Origin: Sepiola atlantica | Lineage: Eukaryota > Mollusca > Cephalopoda > Sepiida > Sepiolidae | Reading direction: 5' to 3' | DNA: 64,000 bases | Assembly (NCBI GenBank): GCA_963556195.1 | Contig: OY744517.1 | Span: forward strand, 145,062,382 to 145,126,381 | In this document: positions 31,955-43,515 of the stretch, piece by piece | Numbering within the stretch: position 1 is the stretch's first letter | Layout: every line of letters begins with the position of its first letter | Made by a program: the position numbers and the translations under genes | The notes under the pieces: model-generated | What the model saw: only the letters and a program-made list of their open reading frames with translations | What the model was told of the DNA's origin: nothing | Database searches by the model: none

Positions 31955-32709
31955 TTGATTTAATGAATTTGGATTTTCTTCAAAATTTTGTTACCATGAA
32001 ATGTTTTCGAGTACTACCCCCCACCCCACGGTCCCCAAATGATAAATTTGTACATGTTTTTTGATTTTTTTTTTTTTTTTTGCATTACTATGCTCAACCT
32101 AGTTTCTTGGTTTCTTTTGAAATTTTCAACATTATTTTAAACCATCGAATGCAGGAATTCAGTGCAAGTATTTTACCTATATTCAGGAAGAAATATCTGT
32201 TGCCAAAAATATTTGCATATTAGCATTGAATTTACCGATATGCAAATATACTTTCCTGTACTCAAACAGAGAAATAGAAAAGCAGTCTTGTCAGATGGCC
32301 AACGTTTTTTGTAAGACCATTTTTCAAGCTTTTATGGTGTCTTCTATTTTCTCATCCAGAACCTGCAGCAAAATATAATTTAATTACGTTTGAAAATTAC
32401 ACCAAGATAATCAATGATTCCTTTGTAAAAGATAAATAAAAAAGAGAAATGCAATGTGAAACGTCCATTTGCAAACTGACAGTTGGTGAGCGCTTGGTCA
32501 AGTTATTAAACGGATGACCGTTTAGGAATAGCGACATATTTATTTAGGAATCTCTTGGGTTAATCAATAATCTCATGTCAGCATAAAAACTTACATCAAC
32601 TAACCACTGATACTTAGAAGATTGCTCGCAGGATTGAGAAAATAATTTGAGAAAAATAGAGATCAAGAAAATAATAGAATAAACAAGCAAAAGAAAACTA
32701 GTTTTTAAT

Positions 32710-32741
<32 letters not shown>

Positions 32742-33335
32742 ATATATATAAAATCTTGTAGGATATAATAAAGAAAACGTTTGTGTATCTGTTCGTCTAC
32801 GCATCATTTGTCAATGGTTGTTTTCCAAATATTTGGAAGCAGCAGCAATTCTTGAAAGTTTTTTTTATCTATATTTATAATTTGAGAAAAAAACAGTTTT
32901 TCTTTTAGTTTTAGTATTTATTAAATTGAAAATCCTCATGTAAAACAAACCCTGGCATACACGTAGATGCTAAAACAAATTCTGTGAGATCACAGATGAG
33001 TTGTCTGCTAATTAGCAGAATTCTGACTACGGATTCTTCCATGTAAAAATTGTCATCAAATTTCATCTTTTGACCCCTTCTTTAAAAATTTTTTTTTTTC
33101 TTTTACTACTTTATTAGAAAAACGAAAAGAGTGTTGCAGAAGTTGTTTCGACATGTTTCACTGTATGTATAAATTTGTATCGAAACTGAGGATGAATGAC
33201 ATATGAAAGAATTAACAACTGTCATGTCTGCTAAAAAAATGTTTTTACTATTGGGTCACCACTTATCGAAAAATGAGGAACACTATGGGAGTACCAACAT
33301 TGATCAATGGTATGAACTGCATTTGATTACTTATG
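31950..33335. other. Unassigned sequence
   Basis: Contains a T17 run near 32065, a (TG)n run at about 32714-32740, and a pair of inverted ATTTGCATAT/ATATGCAAAT words at 32206-32252. No gene recognised. Confidence 0.5.
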
Positions 33336-33339
33336 GGGT

Positions 33340-33535
33340 GGTTTAGAACAAGAATTTATTGACCTTGAATTTGAAAACAGCCAAGTTGTAATTGTAATGA
33401 GCAGGGAAGCAGTCCTGCGGTGATGTGTTCCACAGGCTGAAGCCCTTGCAAACAAGCTCTATCCATGGCAATTCCACCTGACGTTAGGCACATGGAGGGA
33501 GAAAGGAAAGTCTTTGCCTTTGTGGTAGCAAATCG
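33340..33535 (-). pseudogene. LINE RT 3' fragment, subfamily B (copy i)
   Basis: Minus-strand DNA matches the end of copies at 6655 and 17325 (AACAAGCTCTATCCATGGCA against the KAYLQG region; GGAAGCAGTCCTGCGG). About 60 codons' worth remain, with stops. Confidence 0.6.
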
Positions 33536-33839
33536 TTATAAATACATATCTGGTTAATGACAACAGAATTGTCTCTTTTCGTTATTTTGTTAATCGTTGT
33601 CTCGACTCGGTGAGCTAGTTTCTGGGTCTCTGGTGTTAATTCGTGGAATATGGATCGGAGAGTCGTTTTCCGTCCATCTTGAGCGCTTTCAATTTTCGTG
33701 ATCATCTTCAGGAGTTTTTTTGTTATTGTTGTTGCTATATTGTTGTTATTTAAGGTGTTTTATTATTTTCGTCTGTAGTTCGGGCAGGAGAAAAAAATAA
33801 GGTGTAATTGGATCTGTTTATGTATTTGTATAATTTATT

Positions 33840-33842
<3 letters not shown>
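33536..33842. other. Unassigned sequence
   Basis: The minus frame 33705-33484 overlaps the LINE fragment; its upstream part (ETQKLAHRVETTINKITKR) is not recognised. Confidence 0.4.
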
Positions 33843-33904
<62 letters not shown>

Positions 33905-33905
33905 A
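33843..33905. repeat. (TA)n followed by (GA)n
   Basis: A TA run to 33888, then GA to 33905. Confidence 0.95.
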
Positions 33906-34120
33906 ATTACTATTTCATGTATATGCGCAAAATATGATAAGGTAATATATACACAATATATTATATCTTCAGTATTTACTTCAACAGTGCTCAATGTGAG
34001 TAGCGTTTAGTAGTAGTAGTAGTAGTATGAAAATATATCGATGGCAAGTAAGCTACATAGACGTATCCATTTTATTTCAGCAGGAAATCATCAGGTTAAA
34101 TCCCCCCCCCCCACACACAC

Positions 34121-34158
<38 letters not shown>

Positions 34159-35535
34159 AAATTAAGACAATACATTTTTATGGTTGATAATAACTATGAA
34201 GGTATCTTACTTTATTTTGACATAGATATCATGATGGTTTCACCGATTTTTATTGGTGTACCGGCTCAAGTAACAAGAATAACGATCTAGAGAGGGTAGT
34301 GGGTGGAGGGGGGGGGGCGGTGCCAACCCTTAAGAGTTTACAAATTGGCTCATATTTAGAGTGTCATCCTAGTATTACTAATCGGTGAACTATTTCTCTT
34401 TACTTACATGTGTAGATTTACTACTACTACTGCTAAAGTGGTCATGTGATATGAAACACTAAGCCATAACAAGTTAGTGACAACATGCCGTGAATTACTT
34501 ATCTGCTTACCAAGTGAGACGCTGGCTTTAATCTTTTCATATATTTATCTATTTACAAAGTTAGTCGTTTTTTTCCTAACTTTGTATGCAAGACATAAGG
34601 TTTGATTGTTTATGACGGAAACATTACTAGCTAACATTTGAGTTGAATTATTAATTGTAGTAGTTATAACGTTTTTATTGATGCTGATTTTAATTTAGTG
34701 AATTTGATTTTAATGAGTTACAGGGAAATTTGATGAGCCCCTCCCCACCCTCCTCTACGGAGAAATTTATGGTACAATTAGAGAATAAGATGAGAAAAAA
34801 CAAAATTTTAAAAAATCTAATAAAGAAAATAGTCCCTATATTTTTTAATGTTTTCTTCTAAGTATAAATGTGATTTATAAAGCGACCAGAATTAGAGAAT
34901 ATACATTTCAAAGAATGGTTGACCCCCAAGTCATTGCTCTTGACATTCCTGTTCCGTATGTTAAGCCAAGAAATGTATTTTCCTGATCCTTATCACAAAA
35001 TTAAATTATTCAGTTACAAAGAAAATGGAGCACAGATCGATTCTACTGTTTTTATAGTTAACTTGAAATGAATGAAGGAAGGAGGAATAAAAAAGAAAGT
35101 CAGAAAAAAGGGAGGTAAAAGAGAACCCACACTGGGTTTTCTGTGTGCATTGCAATGTATTTTTTTTTTTATTGAAAAATTGACTTAGGTTCTAAAAGGA
35201 CGCATCAGTTTCTTTGTGTTTTTGTTGACAACTCAAATATTTTAAGTTCGAATGGCATGATATCGAATAAAGGATTAAATTTTTTTTTCAGGGAGGAGGA
35301 GGAGCATAACTTTTCAGAAAATCACATTTCTATTTGACAGAAGGGCAAGGCAGGATGCATCAGTATAAAACTGATGCATCCTGCCGTTACCTTCTGTTTG
35401 TGTTTGCATGGGATATGTTTAATTACGCTAGGTGGAGGATTCGATTTGGGGTTAACAGTTAACCTCAAATCGAATCATCATGTTAAATAATGTGCGTATG
35501 TATTTATGTGTCTGTATGTATGTGATTGTGTGTGT
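33906..35535. other. Unassigned sequence with simple repeats
   Basis: (AGT)n near 34008-34027, a C run followed by CA at about 34102-34120, (TA)n at 34122-34154, and G-rich runs near 34300-34320. A short inverted repeat (CAGGATGCATCAG, TAAAAC, TGATGCATCCTG) lies at about 35351-35382. No gene recognised. Confidence 0.5.
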
Positions 35536-35561
35536 GTGTATATATATATATATTATACATA

Positions 35562-35999
35562 CAGGGTGGCGCAAAAGTCGTGCATTGGTTTGTTTAGGTG
35601 ATAGAAACTGGGTTTTTCTGATAAATATGGTAATTTTGTTGCAATAGTTTTTAAAAATACTATCCTTTAAATGACCACAATTTTCGGCCTCACAAAGACG
35701 GGCTCTAGTTAGGACATTTTCCATTACACTCCTTAGAATAACTGGCTCTAGTTCTTGGATTTCATGTCTGATATTGTTTTTAAGCTCTTGAATCGTTGTA
35801 AGCTTGTTCACATATACCCTTTCCTTAAGATAATCCCAAAGGAAAAAGTCAGGGGCTGTTAAATCTGGTGAACGTGAAGGCCAGTTAAAATCAGAAAATC
35901 TGCAAATTAAGCGCTCGCCAAACAATCTTGCAAAAGTCATGCATTAGTTTGAATCAGTTGTTACTGATTCAAACTAATGCGTGACTTTTGCGCCACCCT
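35562..35999 (-). mobile_element. Mariner-like deletion derivative (element IV)
   Basis: Terminal repeats: CAGGGTGGCGCAAAAGTCG on the left and the complement of AGGGTGGCGCAAAAGTCACG on the right. Both sides are TA, inside (TA)n tracts (35539-35553 and 36000-36022). The interior keeps a transposase C-terminus on the minus strand and, at 35933-35990, an inverted duplication of the terminal repeat's inner part. It is 438 bp against about 1.3 kb for a full mariner. Confidence 0.88.
35600..35940 (-). pseudogene. Mariner-like transposase C-terminal fragment
   Basis: Residues run FGERLICRFSDFNWP, SRSPDLTAPDFFLWDYLKER, then LKNNIRHEIQEL and RARLCEAENCGHLKDSIFK. The Asp in PDFFLW is the expected third catalytic Asp of the D,D34D-type triad, and it is intact. 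The first two acidic residues and the DNA-binding domain are missing. The apparent start MTF is made from terminal-repeat DNA, so the open frame is a junction artefact. The reading frame runs on past the element end to 35452. Confidence 0.85.
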
Positions 36000-36099
36000 A
36001 TATATATATATATATATATATATGTTTTCATCAGCAATGTATTCATAGACACCTAGGTGTGAGATGGCAGATACATATTAGTGATATGGAGGTGCTTTA

Positions 36100-36735
36100 G
36101 CTGAGTGGTTGTTCCAGCATTGAAAGCATCTTACACAAACATCACTCAAGGTGGTGTGGGTATGTATGTAGGATGAGTGACGATCGTATCCCAAAGCATT
36201 TTTTATGGAAAACTTTGTGAAGGAAAAAGGCCACCTCATAAACTGAAACTGAGATACAAGGCCTCTCTAAAGACCTCTCTTGAAATATGTGGGATCCTGA
36301 ACAGTAGTTGGAAAAAGAGTGTGCTAAATAGAGCAACATGGAGACTGGATATCAATATTGGTGTGCATCAATATGAAAGAAGACGTATTGTGCATGAACA
36401 ACTTAAGAGAGCCGTTAGGAAAGGAGCCTCAGAAATGACAAATGAAATTGTTGCGATTCTCCGTGATTGGGTCTGTAGTAAAGTATGCCTGAGCAAAGCA
36501 GGTCATAAAAGTCAGTCATTTGCAAAAAGAACGTGTGCCCTATCTTCTTAAAGGGATAGCAACCTATGTGATAAAGAGTGCCAATCTATGTCAGATTTGA
36601 AACGACATAAGAGAATCCACAAAAATAGAACCCAATCAACAACTTGTATGTCTGCAATTACTCTACCAGAGACTGTAAGAGTCTGGCGGGTTTGAAAAGC
36701 CATATTGACCAGATTAAGTATTCTTTTAAATAAAT
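36100..36735 (+). pseudogene. LINE RT C-terminal fragment with zinc-finger-like tail
   Basis: First RWCGYVCRMSDDRIPKAFF (about 36148-36205, one frame), then after a frameshift the frame 36177-36551 with FYGKLCEGKRPPHKLKLRY, RYKASLKTSLEI and NRATWR. This is the standard region after the RT domain in several LINE families. Past a stop, CDKECQSMSDLKRHKRIHK (about 36566-36625) has a C-x3-C...H-x3-H arrangement, as in the C-terminal zinc finger of such proteins. The element is a 5'-truncated relic with at least two lesions. Confidence 0.7.
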
Positions 36736-36939
36736 TGTAGAGACGTATGTTAGTCTATTGCAAATGACATGGTATAACAAATGAATGTTGGTTAGTCAGA
36801 ATAAAGTTTGATTTAGCAGCTTAAATGCTATTTAGGTCCAGCCGACATAATTTATATAGTACAATATTAAGTTGGTATTTATTAGTCGTATTTAATTATC
36901 TTTGTAGAGCAATAAAATAAGTTCAAAAAAATAATAATT

Positions 36940-37430
36940 CACTCCTAAACTAATCAGCCAATCATTATGAATTTTGGAATACCGCTGCAAGGTGTAAGTA
37001 GTCCAAATGTAGGCTATATTTAGTTTCGTTTAGTTCTATGCAAAGGGAGTGGAGGCCCTTCGTGGAAATTTAAATACCTCCGTCTTTTGTAAAATTTTAA
37101 CAATAAGTATCAGACATGCATCAATAAATATTTCCTAAATTTTAATTTCTTCGGAGTATTTTAAAGGGTTTTAGGAGGCATAGTATGGGCAAAACCTCCC
37201 ATTTGAAAATTCATATTTTAGATTTGCATTAAATATAATCCATAGTCATTAGACACCAATTAAGCAATATTCTCTGAATTCCAATTTCTTCTCTTAAGAT
37301 CCCTGAAGCTTAAACCTTAAATTTTAGCCATTTTCTATAATCAAAATCATGTAATAGATTTTAATCAAAATTAGAATAAGGACTGTAGACATAAGGTTTA
37401 ATATCATATCTTAATTTTAATCTTTATAAG
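36940..37430 (+). repeat. Dispersed repeat K, copy 1 (about 490 bp)
   Basis: It matches 51440-51940 in reverse. Shared blocks in order: ATCATTATGAATTTTGGAAT, TATATTTAGTTT, TCTATGCAAAG, GTATTTTAAAGG, TAGATTTGCATTAAAT, GACACCAATTAAG, GAAGCTTAAACCTTAAATTT and AATCAAAATCATGTAATAGA. AT-rich, non-coding. Class unknown. Confidence 0.75.
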
Positions 37431-37500
37431 GAGACATAAAAGTGGTGCAAAAATGTTCTGTTCTGGGAATTTTATCCGTCCTGGGACAGGTATTTTTTTA

Positions 37501-37504
<4 letters not shown>

Positions 37505-37555
<51 letters not shown>
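37505..37555. repeat. (TA)n microsatellite
   Basis: A pure TA run. Confidence 0.95.
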
Positions 37556-37558
<3 letters not shown>

Positions 37559-38127
37559 TCTTGGTTTCTTTTGGTAGAAAAAAAATCCAACAGAGTGCCT
37601 GATTATTTAATCAGATCAACATGGTACCTTACGTTTAAATCTGGGAAAGCGGATTCTGGTAAAATAACATACTGGATTTTCTTGAGATTTAATTATAATT
37701 ATAAACCACTTGCATGGGAAAGTGAATGGCTTTCTGGGAGAAGTTTGTGCGTTTTAAAAAATATATATTTGTTCTCTTTTTCGATTGCTAAATGGTGATG
37801 GTCTTATCGAAAAAAATCTTTAAAAAGGGCTCTGGAAATAATTATAATTAAGAAAAAAAAAAAGAAGAAAATTAAGTGTCCCTTCCTGGATTAAATTCAA
37901 ACAGGTTGTCTGGGAGCTAACTTTGAAAATCTTTTTAATTTCTTTGTCTTTATTATTATTGATTTTTCTTATATTTTCTCCAGTAAATACTTGGTGTGGG
38001 TTTCTCTATAGAATTCAAAGAAATTGGAATATATAATGCTTGTGTCTGACGAAACCCATGCAGTATTCTGGAATTGGTGGTTTTAATTATATTTGCATTG
38101 TCTTTAAATAGAAGTAACGTTAATTGA
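37556..38127. other. Unassigned sequence
   Basis: The plus frame 37571-37798 has no known motif and begins in A-rich sequence. Nothing else recognised. Confidence 0.4.
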
Positions 38128-38135
38128 CGTTATCT

Positions 38136-38330
38136 CAGAGGTCTTCAAAGTGGGGGTCGCGACCCCCAGGGGAGTCGCGTAACCATAGAAAGGGGGTCGC
38201 CAAAATTATAACTATGGATTTTTTAAAATAATATTCAAACTTATTTTTTATTTATAAAAAATTTTGGTGGGTCACGAAAAAAAAATTTTTCCAAAAAGGG
38301 GTCGCGACAAAAAAAGTTTGAAGAGCACTG
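38136..38330. mobile_element. hAT MITE with intact 8-bp target duplication
   Basis: The element starts CAGAGGTCTTCAAAGTGGG and ends with the complement of CAGTGCTCTTCAAACTTTTT. Inside is GGGGTCGCGACCCCC and several GGGGTCGC repeats. The 8 bases CGTTATCT occur immediately on both sides (38128-38135 and 38331-38338). End sequence and 8-bp duplication are the hAT signature. The 195-bp length excludes a transposase. Confidence 0.92.
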
Positions 38331-38338
38331 CGTTATCT

Positions 38339-39060
38339 CACCTAAATTTATTTTACTTGTAAATTGGCTTGAATGAACTTTTGAAAAGAGCTTTGAGTTT
38401 ATATGACGTTTTGGTATATTATGTATCTTTTTAATCAAGGGGAAAAAACGAATCTTTCCACGTCAAAAATATTTTCTCGGATGTCACCAGAAATCGATTT
38501 CTCCCTATTCTTTTCATCTTTCTTTTATCCCCTTATCAATAATCCTCCCTATTCATTTATTCACTAATCCCATTGAGAAAGGTATGGCACTACAATCCTT
38601 CCCCCCCCCCCCCCGACATGGGTGAAAACTAGTGTTGAATTAATTGTATACGATTGTTGACAATCGATATTGTTTTGGCATACATGTGAAGCAAAAGTGG
38701 TTGATATGCTGTGTAACGGACAAGCCAAACCAACACTAAATATCAAGTCGCTATACAAATGATGAGCATTCAGGATCGATTGGCTAATTGAGAAACAACT
38801 TTACACTAATTTAAATGAGAAAACAGCATCATTGCGGTTTGCTCCTGGATTTTAATCAGAATGAACTGTTTTTCTCAATATCCGATATTGTGTTAATCTT
38901 TCTTAAAAATTTGTTCATTGGTTTTTCCTAAAATACGAGTCAGGTTTTTTTGGACAATTGGCCATTAGAAATAAAAATTCTCAAATAATGAATGCATCCT
39001 TTTTTCTCCTTTCAAAATTTGAACCTTCGACATAGGCACTTGAATTTGAAGATCGTAAAA
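38339..39060. other. Unassigned sequence
   Basis: C run at about 38600-38613. The minus frame 38758-38564 crosses it. No gene recognised. Confidence 0.45.
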
Positions 39061-39136
39061 TCAAAATGACTCTTACTGGCATAAAGGCTCCAATTGGCAT
39101 CTAGTTGAGAGACCAACACTTGCTTGAATGAAGCAA
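39061..39136 (+). repeat. Module X, copy 3
   Basis: TCAAAATGACTCTTACTGGC, CCAATTGGCATCTAGTTGAG, end GCTTGAATGAAGCAAT. Same orientation as copy 2, but followed by Y in reverse. Confidence 0.7.
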
Positions 39137-39325
39137 TATTTATACACTAGAATCTCCACTTATGAACTAGCAACCAATCGTAACCCAGAGGATGGACCTG
39201 ACCATCTAAGCACAAAAGAACATCCCGGACTGCTTATATACCAATTCTTTGGCTTCTAATCTTTAGCTATTTAGTTCTAGCTCAACTGGTCAAACAGTTG
39301 AGTACTGACTACCAAATTCAATAAT
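39137..39325 (-). repeat. CCAAT/TATA-bearing module Y, copy 3 (reverse)
   Basis: ATTTATACACTAGAATCTCC, GAACTAGCAACCAATCG and TAGTTCTAGCTCAACTGGTC are the complement of module Y as seen at 7.6 and 28.4 kb. Confidence 0.7.
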
Positions 39326-39639
39326 GCACATGTGATGGAACAAGCTGCTTAATTTGCTCAATCATTCATTGAGATGTACGTCCGATGTAGTTAGATTTAT
39401 GTGAAACAATAAATCAATTAACTCTTTTCAAGGACAGGAACACTATTTTTCTGAAAAGATGGTAGAGCTTTTTTAGTTTTAAACACTAAACCTAAATTCC
39501 CAGCAAGCAAATATTGTATTATATTTAATGCAATATGTGTCTACTTAGAAAAACAAAAAACAAAGCATAACTAGATTTCAAATCCAAATTGATTTCTTTT
39601 TCTAAAGGTATTTTTTTTTATAACTACTCCTTCTCCATA

Positions 39640-40085
39640 CGGTCGTGGGTATGATGAAAAAGTGCATCTGGTGGTGAGACCCCAATTTGGGAGCTTTGGG
39701 GATGTAGAGTCACCATAACCCACTCTGACCTGGTGGTACCCATGAAGTTAAATAGAATTTTTCTTGGGTTAGACAGTAAACTGTCCTTGGCACCCTTGAG
39801 CAAGGTGTTCGTTCTTACCCCATCTTGAAATCCATCTTTCCTAACCCTTTCAACTTATGTTTTTTTTTTCTGTCTACCCTATTTCTCAACCCTATCAACA
39901 ACTCACATTCTCTCTATCTCTAACTGTCTTGTGTATGACACAAAATCGTATCTAGTGGTATGGCCCCAATTTGAGAACTTTGGGGAGTGTGTAATCACTC
40001 TTTACTTGCCAGTAATCCCAGGTTCACTCTGACCAGGAATAGTAGTACCTGTCAGGATCCCATCTATGGTGTAAAACATATTCCC
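39640..40085 (+). repeat. Locally duplicated repeat
   Basis: Two diverged units near 39640-39850 and 39935-40085 share GCATCTGGTGGTGAGACCCC / CGTATCTAGTGGTATGGCCC, CCAATTTG.GA.CTTTGGGGA, GAGTCACC / GTAATCACTC, and TCTGACC. The first unit also has CACCCTTGAGCAAGGTGTTC, a phrase often seen in animal SINEs. Class not proven. Confidence 0.5.
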
Positions 40086-41645
40086 TTTACAGACCGTTCC
40101 TTCTATTTACAAAATACGCTGACAAAACAAATTAATCAAACCAGGTGTATACAAAATAGAATCTTTTAAATATTTGAAAATAATAAAATTGGATTCAGAA
40201 CTAAATGGACCAAAAAGGGTTGATATGCCGTAAAACAAAGCAACCAACCCTTCCCTCGCATTTCTTTCGTTGTATTCTTTCACGTCTATATCCACATTCT
40301 TTTTACTTATCTACAAAACCTTTATACTGTCTTCCTGTAAAGTATAAAAACTGCGTTTTGCAAACGCCTTTGTCTGTTCTGTCTATTCTGTCTGCTCGTT
40401 GCGTCTGCAATAAACACCTTAGCGAAACAGGTAAAAGTTTCACAAAAGAAGAGGGAAGAGGGGGGGGGGGGTAAAAAAAGGACCAATCGGTGTGCTCAGT
40501 TTTCATGATAGTATCCCCCCGCCGGTCATGTGTTTAACTCGACATTGTAATACCAACTAACGACAACAACAATGGTTGTCATAATAATAATAATAATAAT
40601 AATACTAATAAAAAACATAAAGCTGAATGATTCATGTAGGCAGCCAGACAAGTAAATAAGTAGTTACTACATCTACATTCTACTCGCGTAAATAGAAGCG
40701 AACTGCTACTGACAATAGGTCAGTCACTAGGTAAAACTAGTTAGACCTTTACTCAACATTTTATAACAATATTTGATATACTAGTTGAACTAATTTGTCT
40801 ATGCTAAGTGAGAGGTTGTAGCTATATAATCTTTAAAAAATTATATAATCTTTAAAAAATTATGGTTAATATTAAACTTCAAGGGAATCTTCAAAAATGC
40901 CGCTCGGCACTATTTCAAAACAACTTATTGAATAAAAGTTTTATATTATTATTTTTATTTATATTTTTACTGTTTTTTAACAAAACTATATGTAATATGA
41001 ATTAATAAAAAAGAACACTATTAGTGATTTTCAAAGTCATTTCATCATTTCCAAGATGGTGGACATTGATTACACTTTTACTGATACAAGATTCCTTACT
41101 GATGCATTATGGTTGAATATCTTGGAACACTGAAAGTGGACAATCTGAATTAGGACAAAAAAATTACTTCAAATATTTGAAAAAAAATAGTTTTGATGTA
41201 AGAATAGATATTCGACCATAATGCACCAGAACGAAATCATATTTTTGTATAAAACCATTTTATTTAATGTTTTTGAACGAAAAAAAAGGAGTTATAGCAA
41301 TTTGAATTGGAAGTTCACAATGGTGACAGAAACATCTCATCATATTGTTTTTTGTTTTTTTTTTAATATGGACAATATAAATAAATGGTGCAGGAAAGAA
41401 GGGAAATAAGTCTGTTCATATTATGCTACAAGGGAGATAACCTACACCCAGGACTTCTTTTACAAAATGGAAAATATAAAAACCTGGTTTCATAAAGCTT
41501 TTATTTCGTCGGTGAACATCTCTTTCCCCTTCAGAACCAAGCCAGTTGCACCTGTTGCCACTGGTAATGCTATGATTCTCAAATCCCATATTCTCTCCAA
41601 TTCTCTTTAGAAATTCTTGTATTTTAAGAATTTCAGTTTTTAAAA
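40086..41645. other. Unassigned sequence with simple repeats
   Basis: G run at about 40459-40472, (ATA)n at 40578-40602, and a 22-base unit TATATAATCTTTAAAAAATT twice at about 40820-40862. The overlapping short frames have no known motif. Confidence 0.5.
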
Positions 41646-41649
41646 AACT

Positions 41650-41945
41650 TTATTTTTTAATCACCCCAAACAAGGCATATTGCCACTAAAGCGTAAGTGG
41701 CTACTGTGATACGGGCTAGATTTATAGGAGGGCAACCTAGGTAGGGAGTTGGGCAGCAAGATGTTTGTTCACATTACATTTATATTTCTGCATCTTGGTA
41801 TGGTCGGGGGGAGCAGGAAGGGAATTCCAAAGGTAAGTGATCCGAGGAAAGAATCTATTAGTAAGAAATCTTTCGGTATCTAGGACCTCTACAGTGAAAG
41901 AGTGGGATTTTGCTGCTAGTCGGGTTGGTTTGGGGTATTTACGTT
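41650..41945 (-). pseudogene. LINE RT 3' fragment, subfamily A (copy j)
   Basis: The minus strand carries the family 3' end (complement of CACCCCAAACAAGGCATATT) and upstream sequence equivalent to SHSFTVEVPRCR (complement of AGGACCTCTACAGTGAAAGA). Only the last 40-60 codons plus the 3' untranslated region are left. Confidence 0.75.
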
Positions 41946-43515
41946 ATGCTTGAATTTTTCCAGAAAAGGATAAAATAGATGAAACGAATAATCTGTTTTT
42001 GAATAAAAAGAAAAGAAATCAGCTAAAAAATGGGTTTTGCAGATATATTATTAATTATTTGAGATTTTATATATATATTAAAAAATTCTTTTGATTACTA
42101 AGAAAATTGTCTTTTTTTACTTATGAGAAGGTTTTGTGCATCATATCATTTTTTGGGGGAATGGATCCTGATGATTATCATAACAAACTCTGAATGGTTC
42201 ATTCAGTTTACAGTTTTCTGAGAGATGTTCCTTTTTGTGGAGACTGACATATCGAGGAGCAGACTCGTTTCTTCTCCCTCGTAATACATTATCAAGTCTG
42301 TTTACCACCATCTATCGGGTTTTTATTGACATATCGATGTGTCCTTACGTATAATGGATACATCTTTTTTTTATCTGCGTTGATTTTGGAGTGAATATTC
42401 AATGTCATTTGTTTATTCACTAGACAGACACCACCTGTATGGTTTACAAGTTTTTTTTAAGCAATCATCTACTCGTGTTTGTTTATTTCGAGTTTCCATT
42501 ATGTCTTTGTGGCCTGCGATTCAGGATTCTTTTTTATAATAGGTGAAAGTTGGACCACCACCAAAAAACTATATAAAATAAAGTAAGTCTGATTCTTGAT
42601 TTTTTTTTTTTTTTGTCATCGATACATTTCTTTACAAAATCAATATTGATTCTGCTTAGTCAGTTTTTCTTGGCAATTGTTGCAGCAATGTTGTTAATAA
42701 CAATAAAATGTACTAAGAGTTAATTCCTTCTAAAAAATAATTTATCAGGGTCAGAATTATTTTCGTATAGCCGCCATTTAAAAACAAAAAAACAAAAAGA
42801 AACGGGAGGTAACTCTGTATTCGACCATTACAGATTTATCTCCCTTTCTCTAGAAGATAATAAAATTTAGGGACAGCTACTTTGTAATAAAATGAGTGAA
42901 AATTCTAAAATCAGCTTCTTTCTGTTTAAGTTTTCATCCTTTTGTTCAAACTTCTTTTTTTCTCTTATATCAATCACTTTACTAAATATTACCAGGTTTC
43001 TGATCTCCTTTTCTTCCCTTTCTCTCCTTTCGCCCCTTCCTCACTTTTCTTTTCCTCTTTTTCCTTCCTTTTCCCCCTTTTTACTCTTTATTTTCGTTTA
43101 CTTTAATAATGAGTGACCCATGTTGTTTGTTGCTTCCTTGGTGCTAGTTAGGGAGACCTCCTACCGCCAGGGTCGCATCCTGTTAAAACAACTATTTGGC
43201 TTCATACCATCTTTAGAAAATCAGACTTGCACTTTAGAAGGCTGCTCCTGCACCAGGAGAGGAAGGTCAGAGTCGACCCCAAATACATGTTTGTTTATAT
43301 TCCTTTATCCCTGATCATGTTTAGTGCTTTTATCTGGACTCCACACGTGAACTATTTTAAAATCTTTTCATTCTACCTGTATTAAAACGCGATCTTGCTC
43401 GACCAGTCATAGCTATGAAACTCACAACTCTCCTTTATTATTTGTGTTGCTTCAAGTTGGGGAGTGTTGCCGGATGAGATATATTTTTTTTAATTTTAAT
43501 TTAAAACTATTGATT
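41946..43515. other. Unassigned sequence
   Basis: The plus frame 42892-43116 is F/L/S-rich low complexity. The frame 43120-43314 contains CTLEGCSCTRRGRSESTP, unrecognised. No element ends seen. Confidence 0.4.

Noticed and set aside
35452..35940. 162-codon minus frame as an intact transposase
   Set aside because: It starts in duplicated terminal-repeat DNA, lacks the first two catalytic Asp residues and reads out into flanking DNA.
36177..36551. 124-codon plus frame as a host gene
   Set aside because: Its motifs are those of LINE RT C-termini, with a frameshift upstream and a stop before the rest of the protein.
43120..43314. Open frame with CTLEGCSCTRRGRS
   Set aside because: Cys content looked interesting but no spacing matches a known fold and no splice or promoter signal supports it.
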